A DNA stretch of 64,000 bases, from NCBI GenBank assembly GCA_030646035.1, contig JAUSMY010000010.1, positions 124,001 through 188,000 of the forward strand, in the 5' to 3' direction. This DNA is from Thermodesulfovibrionia bacterium. GTDB lineage: Bacteria > Nitrospirota > Thermodesulfovibrionia > UBA6902. A model generated the notes under the pieces. That model was given only the letters and a program-made list of their open reading frames with translations, had not been told where the DNA came from and made no database searches. Below are positions 1-8,237 of the stretch, in pieces; position 1 is the stretch's first letter; each line of letters opens with the position of its first letter. The translations under genes were made by a program, and so were the position numbers.

Positions 1-407
1 GTGTATGTCATAGTCTTGAATGTATAAAAACTGATTCCAACAGGAAGAATTATATTGAAAAAACGAGGTTCAAAAGAAAAGCCGAGAATATTAGCAAGTG
101 CCTGTAAGTTGTAAAAAAAGAAGTTGAAATACTTGAAGATACCCAGAATACTCAGGTTGACGATTATACTAAACAACAAAAACATTTTTTTTCTTTTAAT
201 ATTTAACGAACTATCAATTTGAATACCACAAAAATAATCAATGGCAGTTGATGTCAGAATCAAGGATAAAAACCTCCAGTCCCATGCAGCATAAAATGCA
301 TAGCTGGCCATAAGCAGCATCCTGTTCTGCCACTTATGGTTAAGCACAAGATATATACCAAAAACAAAGATGAAAAAGATTGCAAAATTTACGGAATTAA
401 ATAACAT
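1..407 (-). CDS. MBOAT family membrane O-acyltransferase, N-terminal part (runs off the left edge)
   Basis: The minus strand reads open from an ATG at 407 to the window edge, about 135 residues. It begins MLFNSVNFAIFF and contains SYAFYAAWDWRFLSL, STAIDYFCG, ILGIFKYFNFFFYN and ILPVGISFYTFKTM. These are the hallmark N-terminal motifs of AlgI/DltB/PatA-type MBOAT proteins, which move an acyl group across or onto glycans at the membrane. Several hydrophobic segments are visible. The catalytic His of the family lies further downstream, outside the window. No good Shine-Dalgarno precedes the ATG. The gene lies 107 bases downstream of a carrier-protein gene and an amino acid:carrier-protein ligase gene on the same strand. 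By analogy with DltB this suggests the acyl group could be an aminoacyl group. The substrate is inference; the family call is firm. Confidence 0.88.
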   Translation of the reverse strand, partial: MLFNSVNFAIFFIFVFGIYLVLNHKWQNRMLLMASYAFYAAWDWRFLSLILTSTAIDYFCGIQIDSSLNIKRKKMFLLFSIIVNLSILGIFKYFNFFFYNLQALANILGFSFEPRFFNIILPVGISFYTFKTMTY

Positions 408-442
408 AGTAAATAGAGGAGACAGCTACTGCTTCAAAGTCT

Positions 443-451
443 GGGGGGGGG
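443..451. repeat. G9 homopolymer (C9 on the transcribed strand)
   Basis: Nine consecutive G lie between the carrier-protein stop and the MBOAT start, 36 bases upstream of the MBOAT ATG. Elsewhere in this AT-rich window G runs this long were not noticed. Tracts like this can slip during replication or during sequencing. It lies outside both reading frames, so any effect would be on expression. Confidence 0.6.
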
Positions 452-514
452 AAATTGTTATGTCTATATATTTCAGGTAGCGTGTAAGTAGATAGTAATA
501 AAATCACAAAGTCA

Positions 515-757
515 CTAAGCACTTAAATTCACCCCATGCCGCTTAAGACTTTCCTTTATATCTCCAACATTTTTTACGCCAACTATATCCCTTGCAGTAA
601 ATCTAATGTTATAAGCGGTCTCTAATGCTGTCACTAACAGCAGAGCATTCATAGAATCCCATGTTGCAACATTATCAGGCGAAGTTTCATCAGTGATTGT
701 GTCTTCACCTATTTTCAACACCTCTGACAGTGTAGCATTGAACTTTTTATCTGTCAT
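515..757 (-). CDS. acyl-carrier-type carrier protein, probable partner of the aminoacyl ligase
   Basis: An 80-residue acidic, helical protein of carrier-protein size. The phosphopantetheine attachment motif is ATWDSMNALLLVTALE, with Ser35 of the DS pair as the modified residue, followed by the usual helix-3 pattern. I prefer the ATG at 757, with a GGAG about 12 bases upstream. A TTG at 775 in the same frame would add six residues but has no ribosome site. The gene starts 50 bases after the stop of a SerRS-like ligase. That matches the known pairing in which such ligases load an amino acid onto the phosphopantetheine thiol of a dedicated carrier protein. An MBOAT gene follows. A generic fatty-acid role is less likely, because no other fatty-acid gene is nearby. 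Confidence 0.85.
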   Translation of the reverse strand: MTDKKFNATLSEVLKIGEDTITDETSPDNVATWDSMNALLLVTALETAYNIRFTARDIVGVKNVGDIKESLKRHGVNLSA

Positions 758-807
758 ACCTTCCCGAGTCTCCAAATTTGATTATTTAGCATGTGAGATT
801 CTGAAGA

Positions 808-1989
808 TCAGGCTCCTACAAAATCAGGCCATTTTGCAGGATCTTCACCCCATCGGGCAATAAAAGCTGCCATCCAACGCTCGATCCCATATGCCAGACA
901 GGATGTTTCAAGCTCCACACCGTCCTTATCGTATATCTTCATAGGAGTTGTAAAATGCTTGCCGTGAATATTGAAAGATACTGCCGCTGTTCTTTTACCA
1001 TCATCAATACGCAGTAAAAGCTCCAGCTTGGTAGATTGCATCATTTGAAAAGTCCTTGCAGAAGCAGCAGTGCTTACAAAGAATGGATCCGTAGCTATCT
1101 GAAGGTTTGCATCAATATCCAGTTCTGAAACCATTTCCTGAGTAAGCTCTATCCCGCGTTGCCTTGTCTTTACAACAAAATCGTGCTCACCAACAAGAAC
1201 AATCTCACGCATTGAAAATTCCCACTGCCGTAAAAGCGGAGAAAAACGAAACCCTTCATAACGATAACACTTCCCCTGCGCGGATATTACCCTTCCTCCG
1301 TCAATCCTTTCATTTTTCAGACTGCGGTAAATATTGTGACATACAAATGGCTCAAGAATAAAACCTGTAGGTTCAAGAATCCCGCAGTCTTCAGGAGCGG
1401 TAAGTTTTTTTTCTTTTGCAGTTTCAGCGAAACTCTTTATCTTTTCATAATGCGGAGGAAGACGATAACCGAAGGTGATAAGTTGCGGATGAGATGAGAA
1501 ATACCCGGTCTCAGGTATCAGATCATTGGTCATTTCAATACTGGGCAAAAACCATCCTTCCGCATTCATTTCTTGAGCTATTTTGTTTATCCTGTTAGAA
1601 AAATATATAAAGAGTCTGTTCGCAGGCCCGTGATAAGCATACTGCCCGGGGCCAAGAGTTGTCATATGAAGCTCTGTAAACGCTTTTACCGAATCATTTC
1701 CGTTATACGCAACACTTGGTCTGTGGTGCCAAAGTGGAGAGGTTTCTTCGACAAATCGAAATGATTCAATTGACATTTTAACAACTTTAGCAGCCTGATT
1801 TCTAAGGTCAGCGAGATCATCCTCAGATAAATCACCACGGACTTCAAGAACTATCGTTCCATTTACAGGATCAATTTTATTAATACCTGTTATCCCGGGA
1901 TGGCAAAATGACAGGTCTGAGTCAAGACCATCGACAACCTGCGCCGATATGCCTTTCAATATTTCTAAATTAACTGTTTCAAGTTTCAT
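808..1989 (-). CDS. amino acid:[carrier protein] ligase, SerRS-like class II synthetase homologue
   Basis: This 393-residue protein looks like the catalytic core of atypical (archaeal-type) seryl-tRNA synthetase without a tRNA-binding arm. It has a candidate zinc site of Cys217 (PFVCHNIYRSL), Glu262 (in motif 2, FSMREIVLVG) and Cys364 (ETSCLAYGIERW). The spacings of 45 and 102 residues are close to those in the SerRS-like group. Motif 3 is GIERWMAAF with Arg371, and the tail RWGEDPAKWP is also typical. Known members (amino acid:carrier protein ligases of rhizobia) activate Gly or Ala with ATP and transfer it to a carrier protein. The carrier-protein gene directly downstream supports that role. 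About 80 N-terminal residues precede the usual core. It is transcribed away from the sugar-nucleotide genes at 2.2 kb. The amino acid used cannot be read from sequence. Confidence 0.85.
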   Translation of the reverse strand: MKLETVNLEILKGISAQVVDGLDSDLSFCHPGITGINKIDPVNGTIVLEVRGDLSEDDLADLRNQAAKVVKMSIESFRFVEETSPLWHHRPSVAYNGNDSVKAFTELHMTTLGPGQYAYHGPANRLFIYFSNRINKIAQEMNAEGWFLPSIEMTNDLIPETGYFSSHPQLITFGYRLPPHYEKIKSFAETAKEKKLTAPEDCGILEPTGFILEPFVCHNIYRSLKNERIDGGRVISAQGKCYRYEGFRFSPLLRQWEFSMREIVLVGEHDFVVKTRQRGIELTQEMVSELDIDANLQIATDPFFVSTAASARTFQMMQSTKLELLLRIDDGKRTAAVSFNIHGKHFTTPMKIYDKDGVELETSCLAYGIERWMAAFIARWGEDPAKWPDFVGA

Positions 1990-2108
1990 AACTTAAAGTT
2001 TTTGATCAAAATCAGTATGCTATTACAATGATGTAATGAATTTATAGTTTCAAGTATGCGTAAAAGTATATAGCGTAAGAAGATATATAAGTATTTTATC
2101 TTTAAAAT

Positions 2109-2129
2109 AGTATAAATTATATTTATACT
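2109..2129. promoter_or_regulatory. perfect 9-bp inverted repeat in a divergent intergenic region
   Basis: AGTATAAAT and ATTTATACT face each other across a 3-base centre. They sit midway between the divergent ligase (start 1989) and SDR (start 2202) genes, in a very AT-rich 212-base spacer. The position and symmetry suit a dimeric regulator shared by both promoters. AT-rich DNA gives such palindromes by chance, so this is only a candidate operator. No convincing -35/-10 pair was recognised. Confidence 0.3.
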
Positions 2130-2201
2130 TATTGTAAATCTTATTACATTATTCAGGAACCTTCTGTTAGAGACAGTAACACAAACTTAAACTGAGACAA
2201 T

Positions 2202-3149
2202 ATGTTGAGATCCTTAATTATTGGAATAACAGGCTGTGCAGGCAGCCACTTGGCTGAATTTCTGCTTGAAAGCGGACATAACGTGTTCGGAACAAAACGA
2301 GAAAGCGACTCGTTAATAAATGTTAATGATATTCTTGGGAAAATCAAAGTCTTCAATATCGACCTCAGTGATAAAAAAAACATAATCAACATCTTGCGTG
2401 AATCTGAACCTGACCATATATATTTTCTAGCGTCTGCATTGGGCTCGGAAAGCATAAAAGCAATAACACATACAAATGTTGAAGGAACACTCACCTTTTT
2501 TGATGCTCTGGCAGAAAATCCATGCAGGTCCAGAATCGTTTTAACCAGTTCAAGCGCTGTCTATGGAATTCAAAAAGACAAACTTAAATTATCTGAAGAC
2601 AACAAGTTGTTCCCATCCACTCATTATGGTTTAAGTAAAGTATTCCAGGAAAATATAGCATTGTATTACAATAGAAATCATGGTCTGGATGTAGTAATAG
2701 CTCGGCCATTTAATTTCACAGGCCCAAGGGAAAATCCTTTTTTAGCATGTACAGCTTTTGCCAGGCAGATCGTTGATATTGAAAATAACATCAAGGCGCC
2801 CGTTATTAGTGTCGGCAATCTGGATGATATGAGAGATTTTACTGATGTAAGAGATACAGTCAAAGGTTTGACATTATTAGCTCAAAAAGGGAGAAATGGT
2901 GAAATATACAATATATGTTCTGGAACTGCTTACCCTATAAAATTCATTCTTGATAAATTATTATCAATGAGCAATGAAATGATTAAGGTAGAAACATCTG
3001 CTAAAAGAATAAGAATAGGTGAGATAAATATCCAGACTGGCGACAACTCTAAAATTTTCTATGAGACCGGTTGGAAGCCACTTATACCCTTAGACAAAAC
3101 TTTAGAAGATATTTTGGTTTATAATAGAAAAAAGGTGGATATTAAATGA
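2202..3149 (+). CDS. NAD(P)-dependent nucleotide-sugar dehydratase/reductase (extended SDR, RmD/GMD-like)
   Basis: This 315-residue extended SDR has an N-terminal Rossmann motif GITGCAGSHL at about residues 8-17. The catalytic elements are SSSAVYG and the YGLSK Tyr/Lys pair. ARPFNFTGP and a RDFTDVRD segment are typical of GDP-mannose dehydratase and GDP-deoxyhexulose reductase relatives. It probably converts a nucleotide sugar in the cytoplasm to make a deoxysugar donor. It overlaps the next SDR by four bases (ATGA), so the two are likely translationally coupled, and a nucleotidyltransferase follows. The exact sugar cannot be assigned. It is the first gene of the plus-strand run and diverges from the ligase gene. 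Confidence 0.8.
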   Translation: MLRSLIIGITGCAGSHLAEFLLESGHNVFGTKRESDSLINVNDILGKIKVFNIDLSDKKNIINILRESEPDHIYFLASALGSESIKAITHTNVEGTLTFFDALAENPCRSRIVLTSSSAVYGIQKDKLKLSEDNKLFPSTHYGLSKVFQENIALYYNRNHGLDVVIARPFNFTGPRENPFLACTAFARQIVDIENNIKAPVISVGNLDDMRDFTDVRDTVKGLTLLAQKGRNGEIYNICSGTAYPIKFILDKLLSMSNEMIKVETSAKRIRIGEINIQTGDNSKIFYETGWKPLIPLDKTLEDILVYNRKKVDIK

Positions 3150-4135
3150 AATGGCAAAATAAAAAAGTTTTAGTAACAGGGGCCGGCGGGTTTATTGGAG
3201 GTCATCTTACTGAAAAACTGGTAAAGCTTGGCGCTTCTGTAACCGCTTTTATCCGTTATAACTCCAGAGGCAGCCACGGTTCACTCGAACTCCTTTCCAA
3301 TGATATCAGGTCACAAATAAAAGTTGTGATGGGTGACCTTAAAGACCCTGACGCAGTTCAAAAAGTTGTCAGAAGCCAAGAGATTGTATTTCATCTTGCT
3401 GCCTTGATCGGGATACCTTATAGCTATGTACACCCTATAGATTATGTTCAGACAAATGTTCTTGGTACATCTTATCTGGTTAATGCGTGTCTCTCAGAAA
3501 ATATTGAAAAATTCATTCATACTTCCACCAGCGAAGTTTACGGCACTGCCAGATACGTTCCTATTGATGAAGAACATCCATTACAGGGGCAGTCTCCATA
3601 CTCTGCCAGCAAAATCGCAGCAGACAAACTGGTCGAAAGCTACTATTGTGCATTTAAATTTCCAGCTGCAATAATCAGGCCTTTTAATACTTATGGTCCC
3701 AGGCAGCCCTCAAGAGCTGTGATACCAACCATTATTTCACAGGCACTAAAATCCGATACAATCAAGCTTGGAGCACTCAGCCCGACAAGAGACCTTAATT
3801 ACGTAGAAGATACAGTTAATGGATTTTTAAAAGTTGCAGAAATACCTGAGTCTGTTGGTGAGGTAATAAATATAGGTTCATCTCGTGAAATTTCAATTGG
3901 AGACCTAGCAAAGAAAATATTTTATCTTCTCGATAAATCTCCCCGGCTCATAACCGAGGAGGAGAGGCTCAGGCCTGAAAAAAGTGAAGTTGAACGATTA
4001 ATGGCCAATACTGATAAGGCAAAGAAAATTCTTGAATGGACTCCACAAGTAAGCCTGGATGAAGGACTTAAGCAAACTATAGAGTGGATTAAGCAAAACC
4101 TGAGTTTCTACAGCACTGATACATACCATGTTTAG
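3146..4135 (+). CDS. NAD-dependent 4,6-dehydratase/epimerase, LegB-like SDR
   Basis: This 329-residue extended SDR opens with KKVLVTGAGGFIGGHL and the family-typical AFIRYNSRG that follows the first beta-alpha-beta unit. TSTSEVYGTARYVPIDE, the YSASK catalytic pair and IIRPFNTYGPRQPSRAVIPTI match the subgroup that includes LegB-type nucleotide-sugar 4,6-dehydratases. It likely forms a 4-keto-6-deoxy sugar nucleotide. It overlaps the preceding SDR by four bases and is followed 15 bases later by a nucleotidyltransferase behind a strong AGGAGGT site. No other legionaminic-acid genes are present, so the LegB resemblance should not be read as evidence for that sugar. Confidence 0.83.
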   Translation: MKWQNKKVLVTGAGGFIGGHLTEKLVKLGASVTAFIRYNSRGSHGSLELLSNDIRSQIKVVMGDLKDPDAVQKVVRSQEIVFHLAALIGIPYSYVHPIDYVQTNVLGTSYLVNACLSENIEKFIHTSTSEVYGTARYVPIDEEHPLQGQSPYSASKIAADKLVESYYCAFKFPAAIIRPFNTYGPRQPSRAVIPTIISQALKSDTIKLGALSPTRDLNYVEDTVNGFLKVAEIPESVGEVINIGSSREISIGDLAKKIFYLLDKSPRLITEEERLRPEKSEVERLMANTDKAKKILEWTPQVSLDEGLKQTIEWIKQNLSFYSTDTYHV

Positions 4136-4150
4136 GAGGTTACTTCAGTA

Positions 4151-4864
4151 ATGAAAGCAGTAATATTAGCAGGCGGTAAAGGAACAAGGTTAGCTCCATA
4201 TACAACAGTTTTTCCAAAACCGCTTCTGCCTATCGGGGATACACCTATTCTGGAGATAATCCTCCGACAACTAAAACACTACGGTTTTTCAGAGGCAATT
4301 CTTGCATGTGGGTATCTTGCGGAATTAATTCAGGCCTATTTCATGAACAACCAGCTTTCCAAAGAACTTACCATCAGATATCATAGAGAAAATAAGCCCT
4401 TAGGCACTGCTGGTGCATTAGCTACTATTGAGGGTCTTGATAGTTCCTTTCTTGTTATGAACGGGGACATACTTACATCTCTTGATTATTCTAAATTGAT
4501 TCAGTACCACAAAGAGAAAGACGCTGCACTTACAATTGCCATCGCAAAAAAAAGTGTAAAGATAGACCTGGGTGTTTTACACTTGGATAACGGCAACAGG
4601 ATCATTGGCTATGATGAGAAACCAGTAAAAGAATTTCCAGTCAGTACCGGAATATATGTCTACGGGCCCCGTGCATTAGACTTTATTGAACCCAATACAT
4701 ACTTGGATCTTCCAACACTTGTTCTAAGGCTGATCGAGGCTAAAGAACTGGTTATAGGCTTCCCCTCAGATGCCTTCTGGCTTGATATGGGGAATAAAGA
4801 TGATTATGAAAAAGCCGTCCAGGAGTTTGAACAAAACAAATCCTCTTTCCTCCCTTCTAAGTAA
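4151..4864 (+). CDS. sugar-1-phosphate nucleotidyltransferase (NTP transferase family)
   Basis: A 237-residue enzyme with the signature AVILAGGKGTRLAPYT, the Lys of FPKPLLPIGDTPILE and the metal-binding VMNGDIL. These define the nucleotidyltransferase fold that joins a sugar-1-phosphate to an NTP. The length fits the short single-domain members such as mannose- or aminosugar-1-phosphate guanylyltransferases, without the left-handed beta-helix acyltransferase tail. An AGGAGGT ribosome site sits about ten bases before the ATG. Position after two SDRs suggests it supplies their activated substrate. The nucleotide and sugar specificity are not certain. Confidence 0.82.
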   Translation: MKAVILAGGKGTRLAPYTTVFPKPLLPIGDTPILEIILRQLKHYGFSEAILACGYLAELIQAYFMNNQLSKELTIRYHRENKPLGTAGALATIEGLDSSFLVMNGDILTSLDYSKLIQYHKEKDAALTIAIAKKSVKIDLGVLHLDNGNRIIGYDEKPVKEFPVSTGIYVYGPRALDFIEPNTYLDLPTLVLRLIEAKELVIGFPSDAFWLDMGNKDDYEKAVQEFEQNKSSFLPSK

Positions 4865-4979
4865 TAACCGGAAAAGGAAGATTTAAAGCAATTTGTTTTC
4901 AAAACAGTTAAATGTTAATATAATAATAACTTTTAAGCTTATTAGCTATATTAATATTTTTTCCTTAAGATAATAACTA

Positions 4980-6797
4980 ATGAATATACTTGGCATATCA
5001 GCATTTTATCATGACAGTGCCGCTTGCCTGGTGCAGGATGGCAAAATCATCTCCGCAGCTCAGGAAGAACGATTTACCCGAAAAAAACATGATTTTTCCT
5101 TTCCAATTAATTCAATTGAATTCTGCTTAAGCAATAGCGGGCTTTCGCCAAGCGATATTGATTTTGTAGCCTTTTATGACAAACCATTCTTAAAGTTTGA
5201 AAGGATACTTGAGACATACCTCTCTTATGCGCCTTTTGGCCTTAATTCCTTTATTAAAGCCGCCCCTCTATGGATAAAGCAAAAACTATGGACTAAAGAA
5301 CTGATAAAAGATGATCTTGGGTATAATGGAAAAATATTATTTACTGAGCATCACGAATCACACGCATCAGCTGCATTTTTCCCCTCCCCTTTTCAGGAAG
5401 CAGCATTTATCACAATGGATGGAGTGGGGGAATGGGCAACAACAAGTTTTGGCATAGGCAAAGACAATAATATAAATATTCTATCTGAGATCCACTTCCC
5501 CCATTCTCTCGGACTTCTCTATTCAGCCTTTACTTACTACACCGGATTTAAGGTCAATTCAGGCGAATATAAAGTTATGGGATTAGCTCCTTATGGTGAA
5601 CCTAAATACAAGGACCTGATACTTACTGAGCTGATGGATCTGAAAGAAGACGGCTCTTTCAGAATGAATATGGAATATTTCGACTATTGCGTCGGCCTGA
5701 CAATGACAAACAGAAAATTCGATAAACTCTTTGGATCTCCCCCTAGAAAATCTGAAACAGCCCTGACACAAAGAGAAATGGACCTGGCAAGTTCTGTGCA
5801 GGAAGTGACCGAAGAGGTAATGATGCGTATGACACGCCATGTCCATAAAGTTACAGGGCAGAAAAACCTCTGCCTTGCAGGCGGAGTCGCTCTTAATTGC
5901 GTTGGCAACGGCAGGATCTTACGCGAAGGCCCATTTGAAAATATCTGGATACAACCGGCTGCAGGTGACGCCGGCAATGCTCTCGGGACTGCACTTTTTG
6001 TCTGGTACCAGTATTTGGAGAACAGCAGAAAGGCTGACGGGAAAAAAGATTTTCAGCAAGGCTCATATCTTGGCCCGGAATTTGATAAAGAATCTCTCGC
6101 AAATTACCTCAAACGTGAAAACATTCCATATACAGAATTAAAAGACGAGGAACTGCCGGAAAAGATAGCAGATCTTATAGCAAGTGAAAATGTAGTAGGA
6201 TGGTTTGAAGGGAGGATGGAGTTTGGCCCAAGAGCCCTCGGCGCCCGCTCTATCATCGGTGATGCGAGATCATCCAAGATGCAGGAGATAATGAATTTAA
6301 AGATCAAATTCCGTGAAAGCTTCAGACCATTCGCACCTTCTGTTATAAAGGAAAAAGTTTCAGACTATTTCGAATTAGACAGTGAAAGCCCTTACATGCT
6401 TTTAGTAGCACCGGTGAAAAAGGATATACGCCGTGAGATGACTGACAACGAGCAGAAACTTTTCGGCATGGAAAAATTACATGTTGTCCGTTCAAGCTTA
6501 CCTGCTATAACACATGTTGACTATTCAGCCAGAGTTCAGACAGTAGACAAAGATACTAACCCCTTATATCATAAAATGATCTCAAAGCTGGGTGAAAAAC
6601 ACGGATGCTATGCAATCATCAATACATCTTTTAATGTAAGAGGAGAGCCCATTGTATGTTCTCCTGAAGATGCATATCGCTGTTTTATGCGGACCAATAT
6701 GGATTACCTGATAATGGGCAACTTTCTCCTGGCTAAAAATGACCAGAAACCATTGGATAAAGATACTGAATGGCAGAAAGAGTTCGAACTGGATTAA
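4980..6797 (+). CDS. carbamoyltransferase, NodU/CmcH/TobZ family
   Basis: This 605-residue protein has the two-domain layout of O-carbamoyltransferases. The N-terminal Kae1-like part shows ILGISAFYHDSAACLV, EERFTRKKHD, the metal-site EHHESHASAAFF and FITMDGVGEW. The C-terminal YrdC-like part shows WFEGRMEFGPRALGARSI, FRESFRPFAPSV and NTSFNVRGEPIV. The family uses carbamoyl phosphate and ATP to carbamoylate a hydroxyl, often on a sugar. The next two genes encode SxtJ-like and DUF5989 membrane proteins, a set that recurs beside such enzymes. The ATG at 4980 has no obvious Shine-Dalgarno. Sugar carbamoylation in this glycan is the likely role. Confidence 0.92.
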   Translation: MNILGISAFYHDSAACLVQDGKIISAAQEERFTRKKHDFSFPINSIEFCLSNSGLSPSDIDFVAFYDKPFLKFERILETYLSYAPFGLNSFIKAAPLWIKQKLWTKELIKDDLGYNGKILFTEHHESHASAAFFPSPFQEAAFITMDGVGEWATTSFGIGKDNNINILSEIHFPHSLGLLYSAFTYYTGFKVNSGEYKVMGLAPYGEPKYKDLILTELMDLKEDGSFRMNMEYFDYCVGLTMTNRKFDKLFGSPPRKSETALTQREMDLASSVQEVTEEVMMRMTRHVHKVTGQKNLCLAGGVALNCVGNGRILREGPFENIWIQPAAGDAGNALGTALFVWYQYLENSRKADGKKDFQQGSYLGPEFDKESLANYLKRENIPYTELKDEELPEKIADLIASENVVGWFEGRMEFGPRALGARSIIGDARSSKMQEIMNLKIKFRESFRPFAPSVIKEKVSDYFELDSESPYMLLVAPVKKDIRREMTDNEQKLFGMEKLHVVRSSLPAITHVDYSARVQTVDKDTNPLYHKMISKLGEKHGCYAIINTSFNVRGEPIVCSPEDAYRCFMRTNMDYLIMGNFLLAKNDQKPLDKDTEWQKEFELD

Positions 6798-6806
6798 GAA
6801 GATACG

Positions 6807-7223
6807 ATGCTTAAAGAAGATATCAAAAATATCAGGAGTGAAACAACCGACCTGAGGAAGTTCGGTTTGACTGTCGGGATTGTCTTCGGAATTTTTGGAG
6901 GATTACTATTCTGGCGCGGGAAAGACTATTATGTTTATTTTCTGACCCTTGCAGCTTGCCTTATCCTTTCAGGTTTACTTGCTCCAGCCATATTAAAACC
7001 AATACAGAAAGCATGGATGGGCATGGCAGTTACTATGGGCTGGTTCATGACAAGAGTGATTCTCGCTATCCTGTATTTCCTTGTCTTTACCCCGATAAGA
7101 CTTATCGCCGGTCTCTTTGGAAAACATTTTCTTGATAAGAAATTTCATACTGACGCTGAGAGTTACTGGATTACAAAGGAACAAACAACCTTAGAGAAAA
7201 ATAGATATGAAAAACAGTTCTGA
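6807..7223 (+). CDS. SxtJ-family membrane protein
   Basis: A 138-residue protein with three or so hydrophobic segments (about residues 22-37, 42-60 and 75-100). It ends in a charged tail containing SYWITKEQTTLEKNRYEKQF, typical of the SxtJ family first named in saxitoxin clusters. It begins nine bases after the carbamoyltransferase stop with a GAAGA ribosome site, so the two are co-expressed. Its biochemical function is unknown. Repeated linkage suggests it anchors or assists the carbamoyltransferase at the membrane, which is inference. Confidence 0.8.
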   Translation: MLKEDIKNIRSETTDLRKFGLTVGIVFGIFGGLLFWRGKDYYVYFLTLAACLILSGLLAPAILKPIQKAWMGMAVTMGWFMTRVILAILYFLVFTPIRLIAGLFGKHFLDKKFHTDAESYWITKEQTTLEKNRYEKQF

Positions 7224-7275
7224 TAGATTTACGTATTAAATAATCTAAATTCTATATTGTGAGGTGAAAGGTTAA

Positions 7276-7434
7276 ATGAGCAAATTATCTATCTTGTCAG
7301 AATTCTGGGATTTCTTGAGAGTTAGAAAAAAATGGTGGCTGGCACCAATAGTTATATTCATGATCTTACTGGGAGCTTTAATAATATTCTCAGAAGGTTC
7401 AGCGCTGGCACCTTTTATCTATACCCTGTTTTAG
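7276..7434 (+). CDS. small DUF5989 (SxtK-like) membrane protein
   Basis: A 52-residue protein starting MSKLSILSEFWDFLRVRK, with the conserved KKWWLAPIV, a single membrane helix (about residues 22-38) and the invariant ending GSALAPFIYTLF. These are the hallmarks of the tiny DUF5989/SxtK family. A GAGGTG ribosome site lies nine bases before the ATG. It completes the carbamoyltransferase-SxtJ-DUF5989 trio. The gene is short enough to be missed by automatic callers. Its role is unknown; tight linkage suggests a complex with the two upstream products. Confidence 0.85.
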   Translation: MSKLSILSEFWDFLRVRKKWWLAPIVIFMILLGALIIFSEGSALAPFIYTLF

Positions 7435-7506
7435 AAAATCGTCCGCTTGTAATACTGTAATCACTGTTTTGTTAACGGTAAAGCATTACATCTGTTTATT
7501 GAAAAC

Positions 7507-8160
7507 ATGCTCAAGAGATCACCACAAAAAAAGCTCAAAGACTTTTTGTCTTTTCCAATTCGAGCCTTTACTCTTATTGATAAAGATAAAATAGGGTTTT
7601 CCTCACTTGCTTCTGAACGCTTTGATTATGTGAGTTCTGAAGTAACCGGATACTGTCTTGATGTGGGTTGTGGCAGACATAATAGATTTATAAATGAGTA
7701 CCTGAACGGAAATGGAGTGGGAATAGATGTTTATCAGTACGAAGGACTTTCTGATGAGCATATATTGAAAGACCCTACCAGCTTCCCTTTTGATGCCAGC
7801 ACATTTGATTCTGTTACCTTCATTGCAAATATTAATCATATACCAAGACACCTGCGAGACATTGAACTTTCTGAAGCATATCGCTGCCTAAAACCAGGTG
7901 GTAATATTATTGTGACTATGGGGAACCCGCTTGCTGAATTATTAACACACAAGGTGGTCGAATATTATGACAAGTTATTGGGGACAAAGTTTGACCTTGA
8001 TTCAGAACGCGGCATGCAGGAAGGTGAGGAATATTATCTGAGAGATAAAGAAATTATTCCAAGACTCAAAAAGGCCGGTTTTATTCATATTACAAAGAAG
8101 TATTTTGGGACACAATGGTGCCTCAACCATCTTTTTGTGGCTTGGAAAAAACCAACCTGA
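7507..8160 (+). CDS. class I SAM-dependent methyltransferase
   Basis: A 217-residue Rossmann-fold methyltransferase. Motif I is YCLDVGCGRHNRFI, the acidic end of strand 2 is GVGIDVYQYEG, and the post-motif region reads FDSVTFIANINHIPRH then CLKPGGNIIVTMG. The family transfers methyl from S-adenosylmethionine; the glycan context points to a sugar or glycolipid acceptor, but this is inference. It sits between the carbamoyltransferase trio and a GT-C gene. No strong ribosome site is seen. Confidence 0.8.
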   Translation: MLKRSPQKKLKDFLSFPIRAFTLIDKDKIGFSSLASERFDYVSSEVTGYCLDVGCGRHNRFINEYLNGNGVGIDVYQYEGLSDEHILKDPTSFPFDASTFDSVTFIANINHIPRHLRDIELSEAYRCLKPGGNIIVTMGNPLAELLTHKVVEYYDKLLGTKFDLDSERGMQEGEEYYLRDKEIIPRLKKAGFIHITKKYFGTQWCLNHLFVAWKKPT

Positions 8161-8237
8161 ACAACATTTATTTCAACTTAATATCAATTCACATATAAAA
8201 GTTTTTTTCTAACAATGTGGCTATATTTAATCAATGA

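Noticed and set aside
2153-2494. 113-residue minus-strand reading frame
   Set aside because: It lies opposite the SDR start and has no family motifs; the plus-strand SDR with clear motifs explains the region.
3146-4864. Legionaminic acid pathway based on LegB and nucleotidyltransferase resemblance
   Set aside because: No NeuB-like synthase, LegG, LegC or LegF homologue is present in the window.
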